The position numbers were made by a program, and so were the translations under genes. Positions 44,996 to 57,727 of a stretch of 64,000 nucleotides of DNA are shown here, piece after piece. The stretch is taken from the NCBI GenBank assembly GCA_014607495.2, contig CP053149.1:14768120-14832119 (forward strand), read 5' to 3'. Each line of letters starts with the position of its first letter. Position 1 is the stretch's first letter. This DNA is from Carposina sasakii (lineage: Eukaryota > Arthropoda > Insecta > Lepidoptera > Carposinidae). The notes below the pieces were generated by a model, which was not told the DNA's origin, made no database searches, and saw nothing but the letters and a program-made list of their open reading frames with translations.

Positions 44996-45255
44996 CAGGG
45001 TGTAACAAAAGGGGTATGTTAACCGAAAAGCTATGAATATAACCCACTATAAAGAACCTATCACCAAAATTTGAGACTAAAAATCACATATTTATTTGTC
45101 CAGATAGTATGGAGAATTGCTAACCAACTCAGGAATATTCATACAATCTTGAAAAATAAACATGCGATTTCTACTTTAAAAATTTCGGGATAGGTTATCT
45201 ACCGTGGGTTGTTTTTATAGCATTTCGCTTACCATACCCTTTTTGTTACACCCTG
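44996..45255. mobile_element. Mariner-like MITE, 260 bp, TA duplication
   Basis: CAGGGTGTAACAAAAGGGG at the left and 'ttttgttacaccctg' at the right form ~36-bp TIRs with few mismatches; TA lies at 44994-44995 and 45256-45257. The CAGGGTG start with TA target fits Tc1/mariner-type elements. Non-coding. Confidence 0.85.
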
Positions 45256-45259
45256 TATA

Positions 45260-46415
45260 ATAACAAGGCTCCGATGATGGAGCAATATAGGATAGTGAAA
45301 CTCTTTAGTGACACCACGACGGCAACTTAAAAAAGATGGGAGGATATCTTTTTTTATGTTATTTTTTTTTGTTTTTCGCCATGTTTCCATGGTAGACGTT
45401 CGTAAGTTTTGTAAGAAGAGCAACGTTTTAGCCGCCCCACTCTATCAGCAATTCACTCTACGGAACACCTGATCTCAATCACATTATCGTCGCGTCGCCG
45501 ATTCGGTTTTTTTAAACCCGTGTTCGCTAATCAGGTGATTGATGTCATCCATGTAGGTCATTCAATTTGGAAGATTGGAAAGGATGAACCTATATCTTTT
45601 ATGTTCAGGATCTTGGTGGATGATTTTATTTTGTCGGAAGCACGTTCTGAGTAGAATCAAGAATTAAAAAGCTTTCATGGGTAGCTCTCTCTATGTACGG
45701 CATCCCCTTTTTTATTTTTCTGGCTTTCTTTCTCAAGATAAGGAGTCAGTAGAGTTAGCAAACATCGCCGTTAGGTATCATATTTTTCTCAGTAATATCA
45801 TTTGGATCTTTCTTTAGGTACTGGTTTTCGTTTAGCACTTGGTCCTACACTCTGCCGACAACTCATGGATTGCGTTTACGCAGTTACGGTAACTATTATA
45901 CTCGCTATTCCGAATCTACTTAATTGATAAAATATGTTAGGATCCAACACCTTGGGCAGTTTCAAAATTAACCCCTTGGAACAATTTTCTATGGAATTCT
46001 CAGCGTTTTAGAAGATTTTTTTAGATAAGGAAACAAAATCATTTCTTTCCATAAGAGACTATAGAAAGCAACCGTGATAAATGAAGATAAATGAATGATT
46101 TAACTCAACCAGCCATATAACTGGCAGCGCAGAACGGGGAAGGCACGCACTAATTACCGAAGAGAATTCAATGCCATAAATCTCGAACATAATATAACTG
46201 CGAACAGTCGCCGTGCGGAATGCGCGCCCAAATCCAGGGGTACGTGGATGCAGGTGCCAGTGGATGGCAGCTGTGATGCTAAGTGGATGTTGGTCTGCAT
46301 AAAACTGTAAACGATAAAGACTTTTTAGAATATTTCTTAAAGTACGAGGATGGCTCTTGCGGGGAGAAAAAAAAAATTAAAATTGCCTGAACAAGTAAAA
46401 AACAAAAACATTTGT
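45260..46415. other. Unassigned sequence
   Basis: No gene. Bases 46090-46265 are single-copy here and richer in GC than their flanks, without a reading frame. Confidence 0.35.
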
Positions 46416-46490
46416 ATAGCGACCGCGGACTTTGTCCACGTGAAAGGGCATTACACCCGTGCAAAGCCGGGGCGTATCCCTACTAAGTAA
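46416..46490 (+). repeat. Fragment of the 'gcgaagccggg' dispersed repeat
   Basis: Matches 19250-19330 in 'gtgcattac' and 'gcaaagccgggg', and follows a Helitron-like 'gcggactttgtccacgtg' block. Confidence 0.45.
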
Positions 46491-46494
46491 TACG

Positions 46495-48705
46495 AGGGAT
46501 GTTTTCAGGTCGATACAATCTGATGAATTCCATCTTATCAAGAGGTTTAAATTTTTTCTCTACTGATGATTCTATAATTTTTATGATGAGGATTCTAAGC
46601 ATCGAGAACAACAGATTAGGTTTTGAGGATAGGTAAGATATTATTATATAGGTATAGTTTGATAAGCTTGAATGCAAACTAAATGTGCACTGATATAAGC
46701 CTTACTGTTTAGGTTCGATACTTTGAGTCTAGGCCACTGGAATCCTTGAATTGATATACTAACGATATACGCTGACACTTAAATTAGGTATCTACTTATA
46801 TCTACATCGGTGTGTAATTTCCAATTTGAATTTACTATTCGAACGCTCGACTGTGAGTGTGACCATGGATGGATTTGCGTACTATCGGGGTTTGTATCAG
46901 GGAATATTTTTTTGTAAATTGTTAAGGTTATTGCATTTTGGTATACAAATGGAAATGTACTTATATACTTTTCTGTGTCATTATGTACCTATGTTTTTAT
47001 CCAAGTAATTTCCGAAGAAAATAACATTAATAATTTATAAAAACTCCAATTCCCTATTTTACCTTAGAATACGACTTGGTTCAACTGGGCTTTTTTCTAG
47101 ACTTTTATCGGTAAGTTTAAATCATCATCTCTCTTCTCTTATCCCATTATTTATGGATGGATAATTATTTTAGAAACTGATATTGCCCAGGATTTTGCAT
47201 CGGAATTTGTTTTACGGCCAGCTGCATGCTTGATGCCAATTCTCCTTTCCTATATAGCTTTAAAATGACTTTTTTTGTAATATTAGTCAAGTAGATACCT
47301 ACAAATAAGTTAAACAAGGCCAAAAGCACCGTACAGTCTCTCTATCTATTCAAATTCTATGCTCAGTATATTCCCGGCAGCCCCTAAGGGGTTATTTATG
47401 TACACCCACTGAGCTATGTAATAATCTGAAGCGGGATTTAATTTGTAGGACTGATTTCACACTGGAGTGAGCGAGATGCACTTATACATATATAAATATG
47501 TTAGAAGGGCGCGGCTGAATCGTTAGCGGTTGGTAGATGTAAAATTGGCGAAGCGAATTTTCATTGTTTTAGAAGAAATTGGAAGAAGGTTTTCGAGATT
47601 ATGTCCCTTACATAAAATGTATGAGAATTTTTTATGTCATGCTTGCTTGCTTGACATCTTTAGATTCGATATATAGGTAATAATAATAACCCACCTAACT
47701 CAAGTTTAAAATAAAGTTCATAGGGGTAAGCACGAACCTCTCGATAGTCCGTAATGCTATAGTCCAACCGTAGATATATAGTATGTCTATCACATAGATT
47801 TTGCTAGCGAGTCGCTAGCGTTACGCCGCCGCCGCCGCGTAAAAAGGTTCGTCTTACCTCACAGGTTTATTCTAAACCAACGAGCGAGCATGAAGTAATC
47901 ATGAAATTTAATGAAGCTATTTCGATGCAATAGAGATGTGGCAGGAGCTCAGGACCGTAGAATTAACATTCTAGTGTCCAGTAATACCTACATACATACA
48001 TTTACAAATAGCTATGTTCCCTAAGCCTGAGAGTATGCTCAAGTTCCTTAGTGTACTCTTCTTTGATCTTCTAGTGGAGCCCTGCATCAGCACGGGAGAA
48101 AACAATTCAATGTTTTAAGCCATAATTCTCACCAAGAAGCTTTCTATTTTGGTTCCCGTTCTATTTCTATATTGGTTCCCTTTTTATTTCTATTACTATT
48201 TGACTGTTTTCCTAACCGACCCGTTTTTCTCGCAGTAATCAGGTCCGAACATATTGATCCCTCGTGTGTTTCCTAATTGGCGTCGTTTAGCTGTTTTCAG
48301 ATTTTCAGGTTTGCGCAAATTGTTTTCAGGGTGATTTGTGTTAGGAAATACCGCTGGTTTTTTGGTTTACATGTAGATAGTTACTCATACGGCTTGTTTC
48401 CTTTAAAATAGATTTTTTATGAGTATATTAATTTAAAAAATGTATCCTACTATAGTAATAATAGACACGTCTGTGTTGCCCTAAATGGGGTGCACAGAAC
48501 TGCAGGATCACGAATGAGAGTCACATTTAGAATAGCGCAGTGTTGCTAGCTTATCGTTTGATGGTACACCCCTAAGTTTCTTAGATGGTCCTCAAAACAT
48601 GGACGGAAGGAGATTATGTATTCTAGTGAAGCATCAGCACAAAAAAGATTTTGGTTACTTTCCTAAGGTTCAATCTTACAATCAATATTTCATATATTTT
48701 ACAAA
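46495..48705. other. Unassigned sequence
   Basis: No gene. Contains a (gcc)n run at ~47826-47840 beside 'gctagcgagtcgctagc', a near-palindrome. Short open frames (46826-47008) lack motifs. Confidence 0.4.
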
Positions 48706-48710
48706 GGTTA

Positions 48711-48880
48711 CATCGTCTTCAGCCTATTGCAGTCCACTGCTGAATGTAGGCCTCCCCCAGGGCACGCCACAAGGCTACTGCCACAGGGCGGTTTTGCCCA
48801 TAGTCACCACGCTGGGCAGGCGGGTTGGTGACCGCAGTGTGATTATAGGACTATGTTGTCAGTACGGGAGGTTACATAAT
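48711..48880 (-). repeat. LINE 3' tail, 'cctattgcagtccactgctg' family, copy 2
   Basis: Matches 41141-41255 and extends to 'gtgattataggactatgttg'. Reverse orientation of an RTE-like LINE end. Confidence 0.65.
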
Positions 48881-48884
48881 CTAC

Positions 48885-49222
48885 ATTATTTTGTAAGCAC
48901 GCTATGTTTATGTTCAATTTTAATGTCTCTACATATCCCTTTATAACGACCCTTTTGTCTACAAACATACAGAGATAGTGATAAGCAGTTTACAATGGAA
49001 TTTAATCCCAGTGCAGGTTGTCGGGATACTCCTATTTGGAACATTAATTAAAGGACTTGTCCAGGTCCACAACGTGTCCAGGGGGACTGAGATAGTTTTC
49101 ACTAGCTAAAAAAACAATTAAATGCAATGGTATTAAAACCTGGCAATAATAATTACAATATCAAAGTATATTATATAGGCGCTATATAGATTATCTGTAC
49201 ATGCGGACACATAATCTATAGA
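48885..49222. other. Unassigned non-coding sequence
   Basis: No gene or recognised repeat. Confidence 0.4.
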
Positions 49223-49225
49223 GCG

Positions 49226-49500
49226 GTTCTTCTATGCTGCTCTGCGAGTGAAAAAAAAAACGTATAATACTACAGCTGCTTCTCTTCCCAGGCATACTGT
49301 ACAAGTCAGTAGAGGGACAAGAGGGTCTTGGTGTTTTGTAGGCGATGGGCTGACCACCTGTCACTACTAACCGAACTTGTACATCTCAACTATACCCTCA
49401 AAATTGGTCAGAAGTGGCACCATGTGGTTCTATCGGCCCTTGGTGCTCTGCCTACCCCGTAAGGGATAAAGGCGTGATTATATGTATGTATGTATGTATA
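49226..49500 (+). repeat. SINE-like repeat ending in ggcgtgattatatg, copy 4
   Basis: A full-length copy with a (gtat)n tail. It is followed by a Helitron-like scrap 'aaagtcgcgggtaacagtta'. Confidence 0.75.
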
Positions 49501-49504
49501 TACG

Positions 49505-51060
49505 TACAAAGTCGCGGGTAACAGTTAGTACGTTATAATCCATTGTACTCGTAACAATCATCGCGATATTATGTAATTCCGTGCAAAGCCAGGGCGCAGT
49601 ATTAATGACTGAGACAGACGGGGAGGACAAATTAAGGGTGCTAATGAAACCAAGCACTGGAGGGATGATTAACCACCGCTCTGTTTATCGTGTTACAGTA
49701 TTTAGGTAAGTACTTTGTATTTGAACGTGGTTTTTTACAAGCTGTTTCCCGCGAATATGTCCGCAAAATGTATAGACAGATTATATTCGATTATATGCTT
49801 TCGGGGAAAAAAGTTTTGCTTACTTGAGACTAAAGGAGTAGCTTATGAGATGTTTTGATTTCCGATCGTTATTTTACTATTGGGGTGTCATTGTGTGGGC
49901 CATCCAAAAATGGTTTTAATATACATATTCTGTTAATTTCAAAAATACTATCATTCGACCTAAGAGTCGTCGGGTTTCTTGTTAACGAGAAATTGTCGAT
50001 CTGCATAAAATATGCTGCGTTGGAGATGGGTATAGGAACGGCTTATCACGATAAAATAAACCGATTGATAATTATATGAAAAACAATCAGACCATTGTTC
50101 TTCGCAACACGCGCAACGCCCCGACAGAACGTATCCCCAAATTGGAAGCCCATTAATGACGAGGCGTTCTAAACACTTGTTTCGAGCCAGCTCCATTTGT
50201 TTGCCGCAACACGACCTAATCCCGGGATATGCCGGGATAATACGGGATCACGAATCATGACACTATTGTTGTAAGTGTGAAACCGACACAAATAGGCCTT
50301 GGGCTTTGCGTGCCCCATTCCGCCCTAGCCTCGAATACCGCCGCGCGATTTCAAGCTTTGGCCGAGCTGGGTAAAGCCGGTTTTTAGAATGTGCCAATCG
50401 TAAGCAGAAATAAGAGTACCTTTTTTAAATCTTTATTGTACACCCCAATTGAAAGTGGGCCCTTATTCGCAGGTTTATGGTCGAGTTTGGTGAGTGTTAG
50501 CGCGACTTTTGCAACGTTTTGTCAAATGGTGTTTTGTCGTATTTAAGAATATGGGTGTGCATCGTTTTGAGTGAATTTTCATTTGTATTCGCTCATTGTG
50601 CGTTGTTAATAACTGGATTATTGGAGCTGGGGACAGAAGTGCAAATATTGGTGCGGTAGTCAATGGTGTGGAAGGTTTGCTCTTTTTGTTTGTATTATGG
50701 CCAGGGGACCAGAATTGGATAGTGCAAGTTGTGGCATGTGGAACTTTTTATTAGAAATTAGTTTATCAACGAGGCACCTTTTTAAGCCTAGCATCCAGAA
50801 TGTACCTAGGTAAGACACTGGAAAAGCATGTGACTACGAAGTCTGTGATCTGTGACTGTTTTATACTTCGTGCCTCTGTGCTGTTGAACGATATGCTGCT
50901 GATTATTTATATAATGTTTCTATATTACCTACTTATTGTATACATACTCGTATAAGTGAACTAGTAAAGTCTCCATCGCTGTTACTTTCTTCTTTCATAG
51001 ACTAATATACCTGCACACGGCTGTGTTCTCAAAAATGGAGTAGCTATAACTGCAGTATCG
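49505..51060. other. Unassigned sequence, partly GC-rich
   Basis: No gene. Bases 50090-50390 are GC-rich and single-copy in the window ('gcccattaatgacgaggcgt', 'cgggatatgccgggataata'). Candidate regulatory or conserved non-coding DNA only. Confidence 0.35.
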
Positions 51061-51067
51061 CTAAGGA

Positions 51068-51300
51068 TATCACACAGTCACGTTAAGTATAGCAGGGCCA
51101 GATCTAAATGATCAGTATCAAGTTATAGCTTATAAACTGCGAGAATTTCCCTATGTTCCTTGCTAAACGATTATGCAGCTTTAGATTAACTGGGCTCAGA
51201 AGTTTATCTAAATCTTCATTCACCTTTACAAATGGGATGGTGAAGTGAAAATGGCTGTTGTACAGTGATCCAGCCAGGCAACAAATCTCGTTGTCCACAC
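51068..51300 (-). repeat. Repeat fragment, 'catcagctgcatctc' family
   Basis: Carries 'gatctaaatgatcagtatca' and 'aagttatagcttata', as in 25985-26035 in the same orientation, and 'gccaggcaaca'. Diverged. Confidence 0.4.
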
Positions 51301-51425
51301 TATATCTTTATTAGCTACTAGATGGCGTTCGGCACGCTAGCTCTGTGTTATTGTGAAAAGCAGTCAGAAAGCAGTAGATACCTACTATATTTAGGAGACC
51401 GTTATTGTTCCTTGGTTTTAGTAGT

Positions 51426-51686
51426 CAGGAGGGCAATCGCGCTAAATGACAACGTTTTTGCATTTCGACGGGATGTATTGGTTATGGTTTAGTTTTAGTT
51501 TTATTTTGTTTGACTGTGATAGCGTTTCCGATATTTTTAACGTATTTCTTTTGCTTTAAACGTTGTCAAACATTTTGCGCGATACACTCGTAATGTGTTT
51601 GACATATCGATTTTGGTTGAGATTTAGTTTCTGTGTGTAGTTGTTAAATAGTAAATACGTTTAAGAATAGCGCGATTGCCCTCCTG
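51426..51686. mobile_element. MITE with 19-bp perfect terminal inverted repeats
   Basis: CAGGAGGGCAATCGCGCTA at 51426-51444 is exactly reversed at 51668-51686. Similarity then fades. No clear target duplication can be seen in the flanks, so the superfamily is open. Non-coding, 261 bp. Confidence 0.75.
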
Positions 51687-51689
51687 CGG

Positions 51690-52960
51690 TGTTGATGACA
51701 GAGGATCAACTTGGAAAGTGTAAAGAAGAGGTCCATTTTAAAAATGTCTCTACACTCTAACAAAATTATAAACAAAATTAACTCGTACATTCGCCACAAA
51801 TTGTGCAAGATATAGAATTTCCATCTCACGTAAGTACGTCTTCTAAACCGTAACGTTATCGAATAAATCGAAAGCAATTCTCGTAATGGTCGTTCAAGTT
51901 ACGTGTCGTAGCGAATAAAGGTAAATTTACATGGTATTAAAGTCGGTCGATGTCTGTTACAAGAACGAAGTATCGCGGATTGTTATGGAACTAAATTTTA
52001 TAAAAGAAATAGTGGTAAAGTTTAAAGACACTAGCGCCGGTGCTAGGGGACTTTGTTTCTGGAACGTTGTATACGTCTTATGTCGTGTACTGGGCCCGCG
52101 GGTGTCGTCAATGTTGCCAGCCGATAATTATCGAACGGTTAGCTTGTGACACTATAATGGGCAACTTTAGAGTGTGCGATGCGATTTCGATACGACTTTG
52201 CCAAATCGTGTATTTATTAATGTTACTTATGTTGTGTTGCTTCTGGTAAATAGGTATGTCAGTTAAGTTGTGTTGTGGCACATTTCTGAAGCCTATTTAA
52301 ATTTTGTCTTCGTTTTGGAAATACAATTATGTGGGAGACGTTGTTTGCTATTTCCAGAACGTCACTTTAACAAAATACCCCGGGACATAATCTTATAGCG
52401 TTTTACAAGAATCATAAGGAAGTTTTCTATACAAATTTCATCAGTGGTGGCTCTTAGACAGCTTTTATCAATCCTCCTTTTATTCTATACGTATTTTACG
52501 TCCAGCCAAACCAAGCCAAATACAGAAAACAATACCAAAGATCGTGTTTTATAAAGAACCAATCCGCCAAGAAAGCCATAGGCCGAGCTCGTAAATGTGA
52601 ACGGAAACGTTATGGGCTATAAGTTTTAGCGGTTGCCGGTACCTATGGCTGCATGGGTGCATATTGACTTAGATGACTATTAAAATATTATGCCTGTCTA
52701 TTTACTAAAAGTAAAAATGATGAGCAAAATACTATTTGCGTAAAGGGTAGCTTTTATAAGCTTGGATAAGCTCTTTATTCTATATAAAACGCAATTTTAT
52801 CCTTACTAGCTCTTGCTTATGTGTACTATACCTATGTATGCAAAATTTCTAGAAAATTATTTGAGAAAATAAAGAGTCAAGAAGTAATAAACACACAAAC
52901 TTACTTTCATATTTATAAAAAATTTGGGTTGCATATAGGTATATTTATAGTTTGCATATA
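51690..52960. other. Unassigned sequence
   Basis: Open frames at 51931-52149 and 52040-52249 overlap in two frames and lack motifs. No recognised repeat. Confidence 0.4.
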
Positions 52961-52970
52961 GTAGGCCTCC

Positions 52971-53189
52971 CCCAGGGCACGCCACAAGGCTATTACCATG
53001 GGGGATTTTTGCCCACAGCCACCACGCTGGGCAGGCGGGTTGGTGACCGCAGTCTGATTTTTGGACTATATTGTCAGCACGAGAGGCGCTGCTACCCGCC
53101 TCCCGGAAATCCTTAATCGCCTCGTACGATACCCACGGGCAGGCATGGGGTGGTACAAACTCTACTCTGCCGACACCACGCGGCAAACT
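52971..53189 (-). repeat. LINE 3' tail, 'cctattgcagtccactgctg' family, copy 3
   Basis: From 'gtaggcctcccccagggcac' to 'ctgccgacaccacgcggcaa'. It is longer inward than copies 1 and 2 and contains 'cgtacgatacccacgggcag'. Confidence 0.65.
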
Positions 53190-53434
53190 ACATCATACTA
53201 CATATTGATGGAAATTTTCACAAGTCGGTACTGTATAGGGAGCTTATCGTTCATACGGCTGCTATATAACGGCAGCGCAGCGGCGATAGCGGCTATTATA
53301 GGAAACCATAGTTTTATACAATGTGACGTAGGGTCGGTTTTTCTAATGGTCAGATAATTATTTTTGAAGATACGCTGATACTCTATTTGTCTTAATCAAT
53401 TTTACGGGAAGACAGCATCAAATTATTCTCTATT

Positions 53435-53650
53435 GAGGGATCGCCCGCCACCTGGCCCTATACCCTCCGCTGACCCTCGGATCTGCCTACTCATGATCAC
53501 GAACACAAGACACTACAGTCGCAACGAGAAGCCAGATCCAAGCACCTAGCATGCAACCATAAATACATAGCTGCTAATCCGAAAACCAATTAAAATTTTA
53601 ATCGACATATGTTTCGCCAACACCCGTGGCATCATCAGGATGAGTTTTCC
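53435..53650 (+). repeat. Copy of the 16276-16545 repeat
   Basis: Shares 'ctccgctgaccctcggatct', 'gcacctagcatgcaa' and 'acatatgtttcgccaaca' with 16300-16500. Moderately diverged. Confidence 0.65.
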
Positions 53651-53654
53651 ATGT

Positions 53655-54475
53655 TAGTTCTATCTACCGAACCAACTAACTAACAACTATTATTCATCAC
53701 TTAGGATTGTTTGCCTATTGAAAAATTTGCCCACTATACAAAAACCTTCTCAACTCTAAATACCTGTATGAAAATAGGTGCTCCTATATGGCGACAAGTT
53801 GCTAGCCTATCATCAAATTATTTATTTATTTTATTAAACTGCCCATAATGTCCCACTATAGCGCCGATGCTTCTGGCCCTTTATCACTCGACCCTATTTC
53901 CCGTTAATGTCCTGTCCCTCCGGCAGAAGCAGTAAATTCCTCTTCACTGGCCTCCTTTTACCACACAAATAATTGTATTTTTACTTAAATATTACTCGGA
54001 ATTCTGTTTACAGAATAGACTAAGATATTTGCGCTTTGGTAATCATTGACAATAATAGGTCTTGAGTTTCGTGTATAGGGTACAGGAAGGAAAATATCTT
54101 ACTTAAAATATCTTAATTAGGTAGGTTCCATTTATTTCAATTAGGTACTTCAAAAGAATTACCTGCAAACACAATAAACAACCGCGATCGGTTTATTGAG
54201 TGAAAATTGAAATAAATGGCAACAACAAGCCACGAAAGCTAGGCATTTAGTTGGAATAATTAATGTTATGGCAGCCCCAGAGAGTTGGGCATGGCGCGTG
54301 GACATGCGATGTTGGCGCGCGATTTAGTTTCCTAATCAAAGTGCATGTGCATTGCTGGAATGGCTTTTTGGGAGGATGAAACCTTTTTACCCATATGTAT
54401 CTATATTTTGACCGACTGATCTCTCTCTCTGGGTGTCTGAGTTGCCTAACTACTTTTGGTAGTTACACGTAATAA
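53655..54475. other. Unassigned sequence
   Basis: No gene. Bases 54180-54365 are single-copy in the window, with 'gtttcctaatcaaagtgcat' and 'ttggaataattaatgttatg'; a possible conserved non-coding block. Confidence 0.35.
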
Positions 54476-54477
54476 CA

Positions 54478-54677
54478 ATACATACATACATACATACAAT
54501 CACGCCTTTATCCCTTACGGAGTAGGCAGAGCACCAAGGGTCGATAGAACCACATGGTGCCACTTCTGACCAATTTTGAGGGTATAGTTGAGATGTACAA
54601 GTTCGGTTAGTAGTGACAGGTGGTCAGCCCATCGCCTACAAAACACCAAGACCCTCTTGTCCCTCTACTGACTTGTA
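54478..54677 (-). repeat. SINE-like repeat ending in ggcgtgattatatg, copy 5
   Basis: Reverse orientation, preceded by (catacata)n and cut at 'ctctactgacttg', so the 5' ~60 bases are missing. Confidence 0.75.
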
Positions 54678-54679
54678 AT

Positions 54680-55525
54680 AACAATACCTATAGATAGTAG
54701 TAAATTATATTTTAGATGAATTTATAGTTAATGTACCTACAGAAATAACCAATTCATGCCATAGGGATAGGCAGAGACTACAGATCTCTAGTCAATTATT
54801 GTTCTAGGTTGTTCTAGCAAATTTGTATTCGTGTAAACTTTATGTAGTTTTAGGTAAGTAATCTTACCCGGAAAAAATATCAAATTAGTGACTCTGTTAT
54901 ATAGATTCTGTATACAGAGTCTCTAGGTATAGTTGTGATATATTCATAGATTTGTCCCCTTCCCTTATATACCTTCCCTAACAAATGTATTCTAAACATC
55001 ACCCAAAAATATTATGTTATTCAATACCATCGAATCGTTACGGCATTAAAGGAAGCTTCTAGAATTCGATATAAAAGTAAAAACGACATCTGAATGCAAA
55101 ATAGGCACCGAAAATACAGTCCTATAAACTTGTGTCTGCGTTTATGGATGTCGCTACTGTCGCCACATTTAACTTATGCGTTATACAAAATATTTTTTAG
55201 CACAAGCTTTCTCCGCAAGAAGGTGTAAGTTGGTTTCAACCCTGGCTTTGACGTCGCAGCGTATGATTGATACTATGGAGTGATATCGCCGAGATGAGGA
55301 ATGAAATATCGATGGGCTGTGTCGTAAAATGGTCCCTTTCGTGCCGAGGTGACCATCAAAGCTTTTTGCATAATTTCTAGGGTACAGTCTGCGGAATGGC
55401 CTGAGGGACAGGGGAATTTGTACACAGTTTTTGTGAAGCAAGTTTTGTGTTTAAACGAGCTTGCCAATGATTTGGTCTGCCTTTCTTAATTTTTATTTTA
55501 CTGCTAAGTTTAATATGTACGGTCA
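54680..55525. other. Unassigned sequence
   Basis: No gene. A short LINE-tail-like scrap lies at 54760-54800. Minus frames at 55181-55441 and 55273-55467 overlap and have no motif. Confidence 0.4.
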
Positions 55526-55529
55526 TATA

Positions 55530-55800
55530 CGGTCAAGCAAGCTGAAGTGGCAATGGGCAGGGCACATAGCTCGAAGAACTGATGGCCGATGGAGTCGGAA
55601 AGTTCTAGAGTGGATACCACGTATCGGCAAGCGCTGCGTGGGAAGGCCACCCGCGAGGTGGGCGGACGACCTGGCCAAGGTCGCGGGCGTCGGTTGGATG
55701 CAGGCGGCTTCGCGACCGGTCGGAGTGGAGGTTGTTGGGGGCGGCCTATGTCCAACAGTGGACTTCTCAGGGCTGTAAATGATGATGATGATGATGAAGT
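55530..55800 (+). repeat. RTE-like LINE 3' end with coding C terminus
   Basis: Coding 55533-55778 reads LKWQWAGHIARRTDGRW, then GRPPARWADDLAKVAG and GW(M)QAA, the C-terminal zone of insect RTE-like endonuclease/reverse transcriptases, then a stop and a (gat)n tail and A-rich end. It is 5'-truncated and lacks RT and endonuclease domains. Sister of 1955-2140 and about 60 bases more complete. Confidence 0.8.
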
Positions 55801-55879
55801 TTAATAAATAAAAAAAACATCCTATTATTAGTGACCTGTTTGTGTTTGATTGTCAATTGGAAAATTCCTGTGTTGATGC

Positions 55880-56015
55880 GGGGCTTCACTAGAATCTATC
55901 AGCTGTATTTCCTTCTATGCATATCGTTAGAGTCGACTAAGGAGCTCGGGCATCTTTCAGGCGATATTAGGGGAATTTTCTTTGGCTACCCCATTTCAGA
56001 AACACAGCTGTGTGT
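55880..56015 (+). repeat. Repeat fragment, 'catcagctgcatctc' family
   Basis: Has 'ggggcttcactagaatctat', 'tagagtcgactaagg' and 'ctaccccatttcagaaacac', the same order as 59290-59475. Immediately followed by a TA-flanked MITE. Confidence 0.55.
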
Positions 56016-56019
56016 ATTA

Positions 56020-56389
56020 CAGGGTGGTTTTTTTGTGGCCACCATTAACGAAGGGTACGTACTCTATACATCAAATAAAGTAAGTTTATGCCAAAAAAAA
56101 TGTTGGGATTTTTTATTTTTTATTTAATTACTTGATCTGGCGAAATTTATAGTGTCTAGTGTTTATGCTAGTTTTTTTATACACAGATATTAATTATTTC
56201 TCGTGAAAAAAATCTTGCTACGCGCGTCTATGTGCATTTATGCAGAAAAACGCAGTCTATTTACTCAACTTTGGACCCTAATATTTTGGAAACAGACACT
56301 TCCCATGTATGCTTCCATGGAGAAAAATGATCGTGATGATGAGGAGATTCCGTAGTTTTCGGGAATGTTGACGACCAAAAATCACCCTC
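56020..56389 (-). mobile_element. TA-flanked MITE, family 'ggtcgtcaacg', copy 6
   Basis: CAGGGTGGTTTTTTTGTGGCC to 'gacgaccaaaaatcaccct', with TA at 56018-56019. Near full length. Confidence 0.78.
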
Positions 56390-56394
56390 TATGT

Positions 56395-57725
56395 ATGTAT
56401 GTATGAAAAATTACCAGAATTAATATTATCATTCTGAGACGGGGCCATATGAAAATAAGGAATTGCAGTACGTAGTTTGTAAAATCTACGGATCCCAAGA
56501 AATTTTGACTAGGTTTTCAATATCCCCGATTCTGTGTAATCTAAGTATTATTTGAGGTTATACATATTTCATACCGAAAGGGGGTACCTAGTAGTGCCAC
56601 CGCTTTTTCACGACCGAATATATCTCGGACCAAAGTGAGATTACTTCACGATTTGGCCACGGAGTCAAGTTGTCGTAAAAGTTACTGCTTTCCAATATGG
56701 GAAGAGCGTTTTGCATATTTTTGGCCAGTATTTTTTTTATTTTCATACACTAGGAAACTACATTTTGACTCAGTACGGGCATAATAGAATCAGTAAGCGT
56801 AGTAACACGCTTTTTGTGTTGTTCCGTTGAAAGACTATATATAGGTATGTGTGCATAGATTAACCATTTGTTATATGTACTCCGTGATCCCTAAGTAGCT
56901 CATCTTCTATCCCGCCTTCACCTAGATGGTGTCGTAATTTCTTGTATTTTTAATTTTATTACTAAATTGAAATATTGTCCTATGTAAGCGTAGATAGCAA
57001 AGTAGGTATGTAATGTTGTGTGCATTATTATATCTAAGTTACTTTTGTTTTAAATTATTTTCTTTTAAAAAAACGGCACTAAAATATCCTTGTACTACGA
57101 ACTTAACAATTTGCTACGAAATATGCTACGGATTTTCTACTACGGCGCTACGAAAGGTTTATACACTTTGTTTATACATGTTTTAAATGTTGTAGTTTCA
57201 AATATTATAGATAAAACTTACATTTAAAATACGGTTACATGGGTTATAATACCCATGTAGACTGTAGATACGATAAATTATGCCGTTATTATCAATTTAT
57301 TTTCTTGTGTTAGAAAATTCATTCACATGGTTAATAGAACTTTTAAAGTTGATGTTGAGATTCGTGTTTATGCGATATACTCGTGAAAAATATAACAAGT
57401 TACCTTAAAATACTAGATGTCGAGAAATACATAAAATATATACAAAATCGTAAACGAACACCATCCCATGAAAATAAGGCAAGCATCAAGTATCATTGGA
57501 TTCATATTTAATATTCAATAATATGACGCACGGAGAAATAAACTTTATCGTCCTATCACTTAGCAGCAAATTGCTCGTCGTAAATTCAGCAAGGTTTGTC
57601 GCATTTATAGCTGAATAATAATATGACTGGTATAGTCCGAGAGTCCACTGATAAAGCTGCCTGCTTCATTGGTTAGAGGTTATTCCGAGCAATTGACGCG
57701 GTTCAGGAGATATATATCTATACTA
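56395..57725. other. Unassigned AT-rich sequence
   Basis: No gene or recognised repeat. Confidence 0.4.
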
Positions 57726-57727
57726 TA

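Noticed and set aside
55510..55755. 81-codon minus-strand frame
   Set aside because: Antisense of the LINE C-terminal coding region.
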